Part shown: positions 28,920 to 37,847 of the stretch, piece after piece
How the letters are laid out: every line of letters begins with the position of its first letter
Position numbering within the stretch: the first letter of the stretch is position 1
Origin: Rubrivivax sp. A210
Lineage (GTDB): Bacteria > Pseudomonadota > Gammaproteobacteria > Burkholderiales > Burkholderiaceae_C
Length of the DNA stretch: 64,000 nt
Direction: 5' to 3'
NCBI RefSeq assembly: GCF_904426505.1
Contig: NZ_CAJGBN010000056.1
Location: forward strand, 207,635-271,634
Position numbers and translations under genes: made by a program
Notes under the pieces: model-generated
What the model was told of the DNA's origin: nothing
What the model saw: the letters and a program-made list of their open reading frames with translations, nothing else
Databases searched by the model: none

Positions 28920-29681
28920 ATGCGCCGCGTCGTGTTCAACCAGAAGGGCGGGGTCGGCAAGTCGACCATCACCTGCAACCTCGCCGCCGTGGCGGCCAGC
29001 CAGGGACAGCGCACGCTGGTGGTGGATCTCGATCCCCAGGCGAATTCGACGCGCTACCTGATAGGCGATGCCGACCCCGGCGCCGGTGCTGCCGAGTTCT
29101 TCGGCACCACGCTCAGCTTTGCGATGCGCGCGCCCAAGACCGCCGAATACATCGTCGAGACACCCTTCGAGAACCTGCACCTGATGCCCTCCAGCGGCGC
29201 GCTCGAAGAGCTGCACGGCAAGCTGGAGAGCCGCTACAAGATCTACAAGCTGCGCGATGCCCTGGCCGAGCTGGCCTCCAGCTACGACGAGATCTGGATC
29301 GACACCCCGCCGGCGCTGAACTTCTACACGCGTTCGGCGCTCATCGCCGCCGAACGTTGCCTGATCCCGTTTGATTGCGATGACTTCTCGCGCCACGCGC
29401 TCTACGGCCTGCTCGAGAGCGTGAAGGAGATCCAGGCCGACCACAACGCGGGGCTGGAGGTCGAGGGCATCGTCGTCAATCAGTTCCAGCCGCGCGCCAG
29501 CCTGCCGCAGCGCGTGGTGGCGGAGCTCATCGCCGAAGGCCTGCCGGTGCTGCAGCCCTACCTCAGCGCCAGCGTCAAGATGAAGGAATCGCACGAGGCG
29601 GCGCTGCCCATGGTGCATCTGGACGCGCGCCACAAGCTGTCGCAGGAGTTCCTGGCGCTGTACCAGGGACTGGCGGCCTAG
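28920..29681 (+). CDS. Orphan ParA-family ATPase
   Basis: A 253-residue deviant Walker ATPase: KGGVGKSTITCNLAAVAA, VVDLDPQANSTRYL and IDTPPALNFYTRSALIAAE. There is no ParB, MinD partner or origin nearby, so this is an orphan ParA; such proteins often position other cellular cargo. Start ATG 28920 (MRRVVFNQ) fits the family; in-frame ATG 28878 would add 14 residues. It converges on the lipoprotein gene; a hairpin lies between them. Confidence 0.9.
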   Translation: MRRVVFNQKGGVGKSTITCNLAAVAASQGQRTLVVDLDPQANSTRYLIGDADPGAGAAEFFGTTLSFAMRAPKTAEYIVETPFENLHLMPSSGALEELHGKLESRYKIYKLRDALAELASSYDEIWIDTPPALNFYTRSALIAAERCLIPFDCDDFSRHALYGLLESVKEIQADHNAGLEVEGIVVNQFQPRASLPQRVVAELIAEGLPVLQPYLSASVKMKESHEAALPMVHLDARHKLSQEFLALYQGLAA

Positions 29682-29707
29682 GCCTCGGCGCAGCCGCGGC
29701 GCAGGCC

Positions 29708-29732
29708 GTCATCTGCTGCTGCAGCGGATGAC
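29708..29732. terminator. Hairpin between convergent parA-like and lipoprotein genes
   Basis: A 10-bp stem with a 5-nt GCTGC loop (one G-T pair) occupies the 74-bp convergent gap. No T tract follows on either strand, so it is terminator-like by position only. Confidence 0.4.
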
Positions 29733-29755
29733 CGCCCCGGGTTCGCGCGGCGGCG

Positions 29756-31867
29756 CTACTTCGTCGCCGCGCCCCGATCCACGAGACGCAGCACGCGCGC
29801 AATGATGGTGACGGGCGGACCGATGGCCGTCGCGATCGTCACCACCTCCAGCACCCACAGCGACGAGCCCTGTCGCGCCAGCGGCGTCCAGGTGCGGATG
29901 CGCTGGCGCGCCGGCGCGCCCGAGCGGATTTCGACGGTGTCCACCGGCCCCGGCACGAGGGACCAGGTGGTCGGGTTCGATGTCGGCTCGGTACCGGCGG
30001 CAGTCCCGATGTTGAGGCCAGTGCCGTCGTCGAACAGGGCATGCTCCACCAGCTGGCTCGCGTTGCGGAACACTTCCCAATGGCGGGCGAAGCCCGCGAT
30101 GCTGAACGTCAAGGCCCCGCCGGCATGCACCGGGATGCTCGCGACGACGCCGTTGCCGATGAACCCGCCCCCGGCCGTGATCGGGGCCATGGCGAGCCAG
30201 CGCTCGCTGCCGTCGGCATCGACCGCCAGTCGAACGTAGTCGTTGGCGATGAAGGTCTGGCCGGCGATGGTCTGCGCGAGTGAAACGGTGTCCGCGGCCA
30301 CGCTGACGGTGTAGCTGGCCGTCGGATCGGTCAGCGAGCTGCCGGCGCCACCGCCGCCGAACGCGATCACGTCCTGCGCCAGTTCGGTGCGCGGCAGGTT
30401 GTTCGGCGCGCTGGCGAGGAACGTCTTCGCAAAGCCGCCCCAGCGGCTTCCGGTGGCGAACTCGGTCGCGCTGACCGGCAGTCGGTTCGCCAGGTCGAGC
30501 TCGCGCATCGTCTGGCCGGGGGTATTGGCGGTGGCCAGCGTCACGGTCGTTCCAGCGCGCGAGCCGTCCAGGTAGGTCTGGGTGGCCACCACCGTGACGT
30601 CGTAGGTCGCCGCCGCCAGCGCGTGCCGGCGCAGCACCAGCGCCGTCTGCGACACCTGCAGCTCGTTCTGGAGGCCCGTTACCGGATCCAAGTCTTCGCT
30701 GAAGCCGCTGACCAGCAGCGGCTGCGGAAAGGTCAGCGTGATACCGCGGTCGTCGCGCGACCAGGTGCAAACCAGGGTCCCGAAGTCGCCACGCACCTGC
30801 GCGTTGCCGTTCGCGAAGAAGCTGACCAGATAGGCCGCATCGGGCCCGATGCCGGTGCCGTAGTAGGCGAGGGTCCGGCCGGCGAGTTCAGTCGCCGCCG
30901 GTGGCGCGGTCAGCGGCAAGCTGGCCCGGGCCGACTGCAGCGCGGCGTCGAAGGCCGCCGGGTCGGCTGCCACGGTGGTGGCCAGGAAGCTGGAATAGGT
31001 CGTTGCGTCGGACACCAGAGACCAGACGTCGGCCTTGCCGGCGGGCAGGGCCACGCCGCCGTCGACGACGCGCTGGATCAGCGCCGCCATGTCGCGCGCA
31101 TCGTCCAGCGACACGCGCGCCAGGGCGGCGTCCAGCTGTGCGGCTGTAGTCGGCAGCGTGCCGCCGTTGGCCGGGATCGCAAGGGCCGACATGGCGGTAC
31201 TGTGGTGGGTGGCGTCCAGACGGGACAGCGTGGCGGCGTCGATCCGGCCGCCACCGGAGGCGGTCACCAGCGCGCCAAATTCGCCGACCAGTGTGCGCAG
31301 GCGCGCGACGCCACCGGCGCCGACGGCGTCGATGCGGACGAAGTCGCTGGATGCGGCGCTGCGCACGGTGACAGCGAACGCCCCGTTCGCGCCCGCCGTC
31401 GCGGTGAAGCTGCGGCCGGCCACGTCGGCGGTGACAGCGGCGCCAGGCAATGGTGCGTCACTGGCGGTTCCGGCCAGCACCAGTTGCGCTTCGACGCTGA
31501 CGCTGACCCGCGCCGCAGAGGTGGCGCCGCCGTCATCGGCACGCGCGGTGTAGCTGAAGCTGTCGCTGCCGTAGTAGCCGCTCGCGGGCGTGTAGACGAT
31601 GCGGCCGTTGCTGACCGAAGCCGTGCCATGAGCGGGCGCGCTCACCGACAACAAGCTCAGTCCGCCGCTGCTGGCGCGGTCGTTGCCAATGACGTCGACT
31701 GTCGCAGGCGCGTTCCAGGTGGCGGTCGCCGTGTCGTCGGCGAGCGCCAGCGTCGCGGCCGGAGGTGCTGGCGGAGAGCCGCCCCCACCCCCGCCACAAC
31801 CTGCCAGAACCGAAATAACGACAGCGCCAAGCACGACTCGGCCGCGCAATCCGATGGTTGCGAACAT
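29756..31867 (-). CDS. Large lipoprotein with cadherin-like repeat domain, function unknown
   Basis: A 703-residue predicted lipoprotein. The signal peptide ends VISVLAGC with Cys24 as the lipidated residue, followed directly by six Gly. At about residues 45-130 there is a bacterial cadherin/Ig-like domain (VIGNDRASSGGLSLLSVSAP, then YTPASGYYGSDSFSYTA). The next 100 residues read like a carboxypeptidase-regulatory-type beta sandwich (GTASDAPLPGAAVTADVAGR). The C-terminal half has no family I recognise. It is likely outer-membrane-anchored, probably surface or periplasmic. No companion secretion gene is adjacent. The codon pattern seems somewhat less GC-extreme than neighbours, judged by eye only. 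Confidence 0.85.
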   Translation of the reverse strand: MFATIGLRGRVVLGAVVISVLAGCGGGGGGSPPAPPAATLALADDTATATWNAPATVDVIGNDRASSGGLSLLSVSAPAHGTASVSNGRIVYTPASGYYGSDSFSYTARADDGGATSAARVSVSVEAQLVLAGTASDAPLPGAAVTADVAGRSFTATAGANGAFAVTVRSAASSDFVRIDAVGAGGVARLRTLVGEFGALVTASGGGRIDAATLSRLDATHHSTAMSALAIPANGGTLPTTAAQLDAALARVSLDDARDMAALIQRVVDGGVALPAGKADVWSLVSDATTYSSFLATTVAADPAAFDAALQSARASLPLTAPPAATELAGRTLAYYGTGIGPDAAYLVSFFANGNAQVRGDFGTLVCTWSRDDRGITLTFPQPLLVSGFSEDLDPVTGLQNELQVSQTALVLRRHALAAATYDVTVVATQTYLDGSRAGTTVTLATANTPGQTMRELDLANRLPVSATEFATGSRWGGFAKTFLASAPNNLPRTELAQDVIAFGGGGAGSSLTDPTASYTVSVAADTVSLAQTIAGQTFIANDYVRLAVDADGSERWLAMAPITAGGGFIGNGVVASIPVHAGGALTFSIAGFARHWEVFRNASQLVEHALFDDGTGLNIGTAAGTEPTSNPTTWSLVPGPVDTVEIRSGAPARQRIRTWTPLARQGSSLWVLEVVTIATAIGPPVTIIARVLRLVDRGAATK

Positions 31868-31997
31868 GTATTCCTCCCCGTTTTCAAAAGTCTACAAGGC
31901 GCGCCACCGGGTTGTACTGGCGGGGAACCGCTGCCACGCAGCGGCCGCTGCAGCGCTGGCGGTCGACAACGGGCAGGCGCGCGCCGCGGCGCGTGAC

Positions 31998-33152
31998 TCA
32001 GAAGCGCTCGTCGTCGCGCAGATAGCGCCACTGCCCCGGCGGCAGTTGCCCCAGCACGACGCTGCCGATGCGCACGCGCTTGAGTCCGACGACGCGCAGG
32101 CCCACCAGTTCGCACATGCGGCGGATCTGGCGCTTGCGGCCTTCGCGCAGCACCACCCGCAGCTGGTCTTCGTTTTGCCAGCTCACCTGGGCCGGGCGCA
32201 GCGCCACGCCGTCGAGCTCGAGGCCATGGCGCAGCAGCGCCAGGTCTTCGTCGGGCAGGCGGCCGGGCCGGCTGTATTCGACGCGCACCAGGTATTCCTT
32301 CTCCACCCGCGTCTCGTCGCCGATCAGGCGCTTGGCGATGCGGCCATCCTGGGTAAAGACCAGCAGGCCGGTGGAATCGATGTCCAGCCGCCCGGCCGGC
32401 GCCAGGTGGCGCAGATGGGCACCGCGGAACTCGAGACCCGAGCGGTCCTCGACCCAGCGGTTGGCCGGCGTGACCAGGGTCAGCGCCGGCTCGTGGCCGT
32501 CCTCGGCCTGGCCGCTGACATAGCCGATGGGCTTGTGCAGCAGCACGGTGACGCGGCGGGCCTGCTCGACGCGGGCGCGCTCGTCGATCGCAATCGCGGC
32601 ATCAGCCGCGACGCGCTGGCCCAGCACCACGGCCTGGCCGTCCACGCTCACCCAGCCGGCCTCGATCCAGTCGTCGGCCTCGCGCCGCGAGGCCAGGCCG
32701 CGCTCGGTGATGAGCTTGGAGACGCGCACGCCTTCGGCGGCGGCGGCGGGCTCAGGCCGCTGCGATGGTTCAGGTCGTCGCGCGGGCTGGTCCGGCTGGG
32801 GCCGGGGCCCAGCTTGCGGGCGCGGTGCGCGGTCTGGGGCGGGCGCCCGGTCAGGGCGCGCGACCGGCCGGTCGGGGCGAGGGGGGCGATCCTGGCGGTC
32901 GGGACGCGGCGGACGTTCCGGGCGCGGGGGCGGCCGCTCGGCGCGTGCGGGCGACCGGTCGGGACGGGGCGGTCTGTCGGCGCGCTCTGGCCTTGCGCTG
33001 CGTTCGTTGCGCTCGGCGGGCGGGGCCGCGCCGCGCTCGGCCAGCGGCGGCCGTGGCGGCTTGCGCGGCGCCGTCATCGCGCGAACCGGGGCACGCAGGG
33101 GATCGCGCGCCGGGGCGCGGGCTTTGACGCTGAGCTTGGGGCGGTCGGCCAT
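31998..33152 (-). CDS. rRNA pseudouridine synthase (RsuA/RluB/RluF family) with long Arg/Pro-rich N-terminus
   Basis: A 384-residue enzyme. An S4 RNA-binding domain (VRVSKLITERGLASRREADD) is followed by the catalytic domain, with Asp in GRLDIDSTGLLVFTQDG and the family end LREGRKRQIRRMCELVGLRV. The first 140 or so residues are a low-complexity Arg/Pro/Asp/Glu/Ala extension made of RPERPPRPDR-like repeats, probably disordered and RNA-binding. Start ATG 33152 (MADRPKLSVK). RluF or RluB is the closest guess, but the target uridine cannot be read from sequence. Confidence 0.9.
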   Translation of the reverse strand: MADRPKLSVKARAPARDPLRAPVRAMTAPRKPPRPPLAERGAAPPAERNERSARPERADRPPRPDRSPARAERPPPRPERPPRPDRQDRPPRPDRPVARPDRAPAPDRAPRPQAGPRPQPDQPARRPEPSQRPEPAAAAEGVRVSKLITERGLASRREADDWIEAGWVSVDGQAVVLGQRVAADAAIAIDERARVEQARRVTVLLHKPIGYVSGQAEDGHEPALTLVTPANRWVEDRSGLEFRGAHLRHLAPAGRLDIDSTGLLVFTQDGRIAKRLIGDETRVEKEYLVRVEYSRPGRLPDEDLALLRHGLELDGVALRPAQVSWQNEDQLRVVLREGRKRQIRRMCELVGLRVVGLKRVRIGSVVLGQLPPGQWRYLRDDERF

Positions 33153-33247
33153 GCGGGCATTGGACCACGGCCACGGCCTCGTCCATCGCCGTGCTCGAGC
33201 GCAAACCTCCCGCGTAAGGCAGCATGGCCGGCCACCGACGAAAACCC

Positions 33248-33955
33248 ATGAAGCCGCCCTTGCCTGCCCGAACATGGATCAGCCGCTGCCTCGCCGCCGC
33301 CCTTTACGGCTGGACCCTGCTGGCCCAGGCCCTGCCGCCGGCCCAGCAGGCCCGCCTGGACGCCGCCGTGCTGGACTACGAGGCCGGCCGCCACGGCGCC
33401 GCCCGCGCCGCCTTCGAGCGCTTGGCGCGCCAGGGCGTGGCGGCGGCCGACTACAACCTCGCCGTGATGCACCTGCGCGGCGAGGTCCCGCGCCCCGACC
33501 TGCGCCGTGCCGAGCAGGGCCTCGAGCGGGCCGCCGAGCGCGGCTTCGTGACGGCGCAGTTCATGCTGGGCCAGAGCCTGGAGAACGGCGCCCTGGGCCG
33601 GCGCGACCTGGTGCGGGCCCACGACTGGTACGAAAAAGCCGCCACGGCCGGCAGCATCGAGGCCCAGCTCGCGATGGGCACGGCCTGCTACCTGGGCCGC
33701 GGCCGCCCGCGCGACGCCGCGCTGGCTGCGCACTGGTACCGCGAGGCGGCCAAGGGCGGCGATGTCGGCGCGCAATACCTGCTGGCCTCGATGTACGAGC
33801 AGGGCGAGGGTGTGGCGGCCGACCTGCGCCTCGCGAGCTACTGGTACGCGGCGGCGGCGCGCCAGGGCGATGTGGCCGCGCCCTACAAGCTGCGCGAACT
33901 GGAGGCGCGCGGCGCTGCCGCAGCGGCTGCAGACCCGGCTACAGCACCACCTTGA
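33248..33955 (+). CDS. Sel1-like repeat protein
   Basis: A 235-residue exported protein. A short signal peptide (LAAALYGWTLLAQA) precedes Sel1/TPR-like repeats: DYNLAVMHLRGEV, AQFMLGQSLENGAL, AQLAMGTACYLGRG, AQYLLASMYEQGEG with KAATAGSIE and EAAKGGDVG linkers. Such proteins scaffold periplasmic or cytoplasmic complexes. Start ATG 33248 (MKPPLPAR) is preferred to ATG 33224 because it places the signal peptide at the N-terminus. Its last 17 bp overlap the convergent DUF493 gene. Confidence 0.86.
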   Translation: MKPPLPARTWISRCLAAALYGWTLLAQALPPAQQARLDAAVLDYEAGRHGAARAAFERLARQGVAAADYNLAVMHLRGEVPRPDLRRAEQGLERAAERGFVTAQFMLGQSLENGALGRRDLVRAHDWYEKAATAGSIEAQLAMGTACYLGRGRPRDAALAAHWYREAAKGGDVGAQYLLASMYEQGEGVAADLRLASYWYAAAARQGDVAAPYKLRELEARGAAAAAADPATAPP

Positions 33956-34208
33956 CCATCGGATGGGTGCTGAGCGTGCGGTAGAGCTCGTCGAGCTGCG
34001 TGCGGCTGGTGGCGGTGACGGTGAGCGTCAGCCCCAGGTATTTGCCGCCCTTGCTGGGGCGGCGTTCTATGCTGGCCGGGTCGAAGCCAGGATCAAAGGT
34101 GCGCGCCACGGCCACCATCGCGTCCTCGAAGCCCTCGGCCTGCTGGCCCATCACCTTGATGGGAAAGGGGCTCGGGTATTCGATCAGGCTGGGCCGGTCG
34201 GCTTCCAT
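33939..34208 (-). CDS. DUF493 (YbeD-like) protein
   Basis: An 89-residue YbeD-family protein with an ACT-like fold: SLIEYPSPFPIKVMG and the C-terminal TLSTHPMVKVVL. The ATG overlaps the aminotransferase stop as TGATG, giving translational coupling. In many Burkholderiales this gene is followed by lipB and lipA; here the strand switches immediately to a convergent Sel1 gene, so lipBA are not at this place. The function of YbeD is unsettled. Confidence 0.92.
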   Translation of the reverse strand: MEADRPSLIEYPSPFPIKVMGQQAEGFEDAMVAVARTFDPGFDPASIERRPSKGGKYLGLTLTVTATSRTQLDELYRTLSTHPMVKVVL

Positions 34209-35074
34209 CAGATGGACATCCTGGCCTTGGCCTGCTGGTAGGCCTCGTACAGGCGACCATAGACAGGCCCCGGCTTGCCGCGCAGCGCACCATGGCCAAC
34301 GGGCTCGCCATCGATCTTGGTCACCGGCAGCACTTCCTTGGTGGCCGAGCTGAGCATCACCTCGTCGGCCGTGCGCACATCGGCCTCTGAGACGGGGCGC
34401 AGGTTGTAGGCAATGCCGCAGTCCTCGCACAGCTCGCGCAGCAGCTCGACGCGTATGCCCTCGAGCACATGCTCGCTCTTGGGCGGGCCCAGCAGCGCGC
34501 CCTCGTGGACGACCCAGACATTGCTGGACGAGGCCTCGGTGAGCATGCCGTCGCGGAAGAGGATGGTCTCCACGCAGCCGTGGTCGGCCGAGATCTGGCG
34601 CGCCAGCACATTGCCCAGCAGGCTGGTGCTCTTGATGTCGCCGCGCTCCCAGCGGAAGTCGCGTGCCGTCACGCAGGCCACGCCCTGGTGGCGCTGCTCG
34701 GCCGAGGGCGGCTTCATGGTCGTGGCGAGCATGAAGACCGTCGGCACCAGCCCCTGGGGCATGACGTGGTCGCGCGGCGCCACGCCGCGGCTGATCTGGA
34801 TGTAGAGCAGCTGGTCCTCGGACGCCTGGGCGTGTACCAGGGTGCGGCAGCGCTCCAGCCACTGCTCGCGCGTGGCCGGGTTGGCGATGCGCAGCTTGGC
34901 CAGGCTGCGGCCCATGCGGGCGATGTGCTCGTCAAAGCGGAACAGGCGCCGGCCGTAGACCGGCACCACCTCGTAGATGCCGTCACCGAAGATGAAGCCG
35001 CGGTCGAGCACCGGGATGCGCGCCTCGGACAGGGGCAGGAACTCGCCGTTCAGGTAGCACAGGGCGTCATTCAT
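34208..35074 (-). CDS. dat: D-amino-acid aminotransferase (class IV)
   Basis: A 288-residue PLP fold-type IV transaminase. The opening LNGEFLPLSEARIPVLDRGF and FGDGIYEVVPV are typical of D-alanine transaminases. The PLP Lys is in GDIKSTSLLGNV, and the phosphate/cofactor region is LTEASSSNVWVV. It probably interconverts D-alanine and D-glutamate for cell wall synthesis, in line with dacA 64 bp upstream. A branched-chain specificity is less likely but not excluded. Confidence 0.9.
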   Translation of the reverse strand: MNDALCYLNGEFLPLSEARIPVLDRGFIFGDGIYEVVPVYGRRLFRFDEHIARMGRSLAKLRIANPATREQWLERCRTLVHAQASEDQLLYIQISRGVAPRDHVMPQGLVPTVFMLATTMKPPSAEQRHQGVACVTARDFRWERGDIKSTSLLGNVLARQISADHGCVETILFRDGMLTEASSSNVWVVHEGALLGPPKSEHVLEGIRVELLRELCEDCGIAYNLRPVSEADVRTADEVMLSSATKEVLPVTKIDGEPVGHGALRGKPGPVYGRLYEAYQQAKARMSI

Positions 35075-35137
35075 CGGAGGCTTTCTCGGGTGACGGCAAA
35101 TTGTGGCACTGCCGTCACGCCTGGCGCCTTCACTTCT

Positions 35138-36283
35138 CTACTTGATCCAGAGCCGGATCGAGTCCCAGGCGCGACCGAAGAGGCCGGCCAGCGGCACCGG
35201 CTCCAGCACCACCAGCGGCACCGTGGCCACCGGCGTGCCGGCGGCGGTGGTGATCTTGATGGCGCCCACCTGCTGGGCAGCAATCAGCGGCGCCAGCAGC
35301 GGGTCGGTGCGCTCGACCGTGGTCTTCAGCTTGTCGCCCTCGCCCTTGGGCACGGTGACGTAGAGCGCGCCCGGCGCGCCCAGCTTGGCCTCGGGCTGGG
35401 CGCCCTTCCACACCGGCACCGTGACCACGGGCTTGCCGGCCTCGAACAGGCGCACCGCATCCCAGGCCTGCCAGCCCCAGTTGAGCAGCTTCAGGCTTTC
35501 GGCGGCGCGCGCCTCGCGGCTGGCCGTGCCCATCACCACGCTGATCAGGCGGCGCTTGCCGGCCGGCGTCTCGCGCGCCGAACTCGCCACCAGGCAGTAG
35601 CCGGCGGCTTCGGTGTAGCCGGTCTTCATGCCGTCGACCGAGGGGTCGCGCCCGAGCAGCAGGTTGCGGTTGTCCTGCTTGATGTTGTTGAAGCTGTACT
35701 GCCGCATCGAGTAGATGGGGTAGAAATCGGGGTGCTCGGTGATGATGTGGGCCGCGACCATGGCGACATCGCGTGCGCTCATGTGGTGGCCCGGCTCGGT
35801 GAGGCCGGCGACGTTCTTGAACTGCGTGTTCTTCAGGCCCCAGGCCTTGGCCTGGCGGTTCATGGCCTCGACGAAGGTCTCGACCGAGCCCGCCACGCCC
35901 TCGGCCAGCACAATGGCAGCGTCGTTGCCGCTCTGCACGATGAGGCCGCGCAGCAGCTCGCTCACCTTGGGCGTCATCGTGGTGTCGATGAACATCAGCG
36001 AGCCCCCGGCGCGGCGCTCGTCCCAGGCGCGACGCGACACCGTGAGCGTCTGCTCCAGCCCCAGCTTCTTGTCACGGATGGCGTTGAACACCAGGTAGGC
36101 GGTCATCAGCTTGGTCAACGAGGCCGGCTCGCCGGGCACGTCGGCCTCGCGTTCGGCCAGCACCTGGTTGCTGTTGAGGTCGAGCAGGATGTACTGGCGC
36201 GCCGCCACCTCGGGCGGCTGCGGGGTCTGGGCAGAGGCGGCCGCGCAGCAGGCGGCCAGGAAGAAGGCGATCAGCGTTTTCAT
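35138..36283 (-). CDS. dacA: D-alanyl-D-alanine carboxypeptidase (PBP5/6 type)
   Basis: A 381-residue low-molecular-weight penicillin-binding protein trimming the terminal D-Ala of peptidoglycan pentapeptides. A signal peptide (LIAFFLAACCAAASAQ) is followed by the three active-site motifs SLTK, SGN and KTG (in DGMKTGYTEAAGY). The C-terminal PBP5-like beta domain ends in an amphipathic anchor (AGLFGRAWDSIRLWIK). It leads the dacA-dat-DUF493 unit. Confidence 0.95.
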   Translation of the reverse strand: MKTLIAFFLAACCAAASAQTPQPPEVAARQYILLDLNSNQVLAEREADVPGEPASLTKLMTAYLVFNAIRDKKLGLEQTLTVSRRAWDERRAGGSLMFIDTTMTPKVSELLRGLIVQSGNDAAIVLAEGVAGSVETFVEAMNRQAKAWGLKNTQFKNVAGLTEPGHHMSARDVAMVAAHIITEHPDFYPIYSMRQYSFNNIKQDNRNLLLGRDPSVDGMKTGYTEAAGYCLVASSARETPAGKRRLISVVMGTASREARAAESLKLLNWGWQAWDAVRLFEAGKPVVTVPVWKGAQPEAKLGAPGALYVTVPKGEGDKLKTTVERTDPLLAPLIAAQQVGAIKITTAAGTPVATVPLVVLEPVPLAGLFGRAWDSIRLWIK

Positions 36284-36355
36284 GGCGGGAATGGGTCAGA
36301 GGTGCGCCGGCGTCGGCGCACGGGAACAGGGCTCGCGCCGCAGGGCGCGCGGCGT

Positions 36356-36682
36356 TCAGCGGCCGATTTCAGGCGCCAGCAGCAGGCGCTCGACGACCTT
36401 GCCCTGCTTGAGATGCAACTCGACGATCTCGTCGATGTCGCTGTTGTCGACGAAGGTGTACCAGGTGGCCTCAGGGTAGACCACGGCCACCGGGCCGCCG
36501 GCGCAGCGGTCCAGGCAGCCGGCCTTGTTGACACGCACGCCGCCCGGGCCGTTGAGCCCGGCGGCCTTGACGCGCGATTTGCAATGATCGAAGGCGGCCT
36601 GGGCGCCGTGGTCGGCACAGCAGGCTTCGCCGCCACTGCGCTGATTGAGGCAGAAGAAGATGTGATGCTGGTAATAACTCAT
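36356..36682 (-). CDS. (2Fe-2S) thioredoxin-like ferredoxin
   Basis: A 108-residue thioredoxin-fold [2Fe-2S] ferredoxin. It opens MSYYQHHIFFCLNQR and has Cys in GEACCADHG and NKAGCLDRCAGGPVAVVYPE, the pattern of the NuoE-like/CbiW-type ferredoxins. The partner redox enzyme is unknown. A -10-like TACAAT stands exactly 6 nt before the ATG, inside the 25-bp gap to the VanZ gene, so it probably has its own leaderless promoter. Confidence 0.88.
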   Translation of the reverse strand: MSYYQHHIFFCLNQRSGGEACCADHGAQAAFDHCKSRVKAAGLNGPGGVRVNKAGCLDRCAGGPVAVVYPEATWYTFVDNSDIDEIVELHLKQGKVVERLLLAPEIGR

Positions 36683-36688
36683 TGACGG

Positions 36689-36694
36689 ATTGTA
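36689..36694 (-). promoter_or_regulatory. -10-like hexamer 6 nt before ferredoxin ATG
   Basis: TACAAT (5 of 6 to TATAAT) on the minus strand, then CCGTCA, then ATG 36682. There is no Shine-Dalgarno and no obvious -35. Confidence 0.5.
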
Positions 36695-36707
36695 GGCAGT
36701 GATGATT

Positions 36708-37835
36708 TCAGCGCCCGGCGCGGGGTCGGGCCGCCAACTGGGCCAGCAACCAGACCATCGCCGCATAGGGCCAGAGCCAGCCCACCCACTGGGCCAGGCC
36801 GTGGAAGCGCACGAAGCGGCCCTGCTCCCAGGCCTGCAGGCTTTGCGCGAAATAAGGGTTGTCGGGCGCCTGGGCCACCCCGGCGACGAGGCCGGTGAAG
36901 ACCACCAGGCCGAGGCCGGCAGCCAGCCGCCGGGGCAGCGGCGTGGCGATCAGGGCCAGCAGCAGGCCGGCCGTCAGGCCTGGCACGGTGGCCGGCGAGA
37001 TCCAGGCCAGCGCATGGCTGGGGCCAAAGTTCAGCAGCGTCGAAACCGACATGCCGGCCACGCCCACGACCGCAGAACCCGCCGCCATGGCCAGCCGCCG
37101 CCAACCCGGCGCGGTGGCCGCATAGGCCACCAGGCAGGGCGCGAGCAGGCCCAGCGCCACGATCAGCGCTTCGGAAAGCGGGCGCAGCGGTGTGCCGGCC
37201 GGCGGCGGCGCCGCCAGCAGGGCGTGGGCCGCGCCGGCCCAGGGCACGTCGGCCAGCAGTTCGGAGAGCCCTTCGCGCAGGCGCTCGCCCACCTGGCCCA
37301 GGCCCAGCGGCACCGGGGTTGGGAAGAGCAGGCCCACCGGCCACAGCGCCAACAGGGTCAGGGCCATCGCCGCCTCGCCCTCGAACCAGCGCTGGCGCAG
37401 CCGTGACCAGCGGTCGACATAGCCCAGCGCGTCGGCCGCCAGCGCCAGCATCGCGCCCGCCACCGCCCCGGCCGCGTTGAGCGCCAGGTCTTCGCGCGAC
37501 GGCACGCGCTGCGGCACGAAGTGCTGCATCAGCTCGCAGAAATAGGACAGCAGCGCCGCGCTGGCAAAAGCCGCCAGAACCGCGCCCAGCCGTCCGGCGC
37601 CGCCGCGCCGCGCCGCCACTGCCAGCAGCAGGCCCAGCGGCATATAGCCCAGCAGGTTGGACCAGGTGTCGAAGGCCGGGTGGTAGACCGAGCGCGGCAG
37701 CACGGCCAGCGCCAGGAGATCCTGGCCCGGCGGCCAGCGCCAGCCGTCGAAGGGATAGAGGCTGGCATACAGCACCAGCGCCACATAGGCCAGCGCCAGC
37801 GGCACCGAGGCGCTGCGGGGGCGGGCGCCGGGCAT
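36708..37835 (-). CDS. VanZ-family membrane protein
   Basis: A 375-residue multi-pass protein. The N-terminal VanZ domain shows LYASLYPFDGWRW, DTWSNLLGYMPLGLLLA and ELMQHFVPQRVPSREDLALNAAGAVAG. It is followed by five or more further hydrophobic helices, making it about twice the length of minimal VanZ proteins. VanZ homologues give teicoplanin resistance in Gram-positives, but the role in proteobacteria is unknown. It starts 12 bp after hemJ, so it is probably co-transcribed. Confidence 0.86.
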   Translation of the reverse strand: MPGARPRSASVPLALAYVALVLYASLYPFDGWRWPPGQDLLALAVLPRSVYHPAFDTWSNLLGYMPLGLLLAVAARRGGAGRLGAVLAAFASAALLSYFCELMQHFVPQRVPSREDLALNAAGAVAGAMLALAADALGYVDRWSRLRQRWFEGEAAMALTLLALWPVGLLFPTPVPLGLGQVGERLREGLSELLADVPWAGAAHALLAAPPPAGTPLRPLSEALIVALGLLAPCLVAYAATAPGWRRLAMAAGSAVVGVAGMSVSTLLNFGPSHALAWISPATVPGLTAGLLLALIATPLPRRLAAGLGLVVFTGLVAGVAQAPDNPYFAQSLQAWEQGRFVRFHGLAQWVGWLWPYAAMVWLLAQLAARPRAGR

Positions 37836-37847
37836 GGCAGGCCTGGC

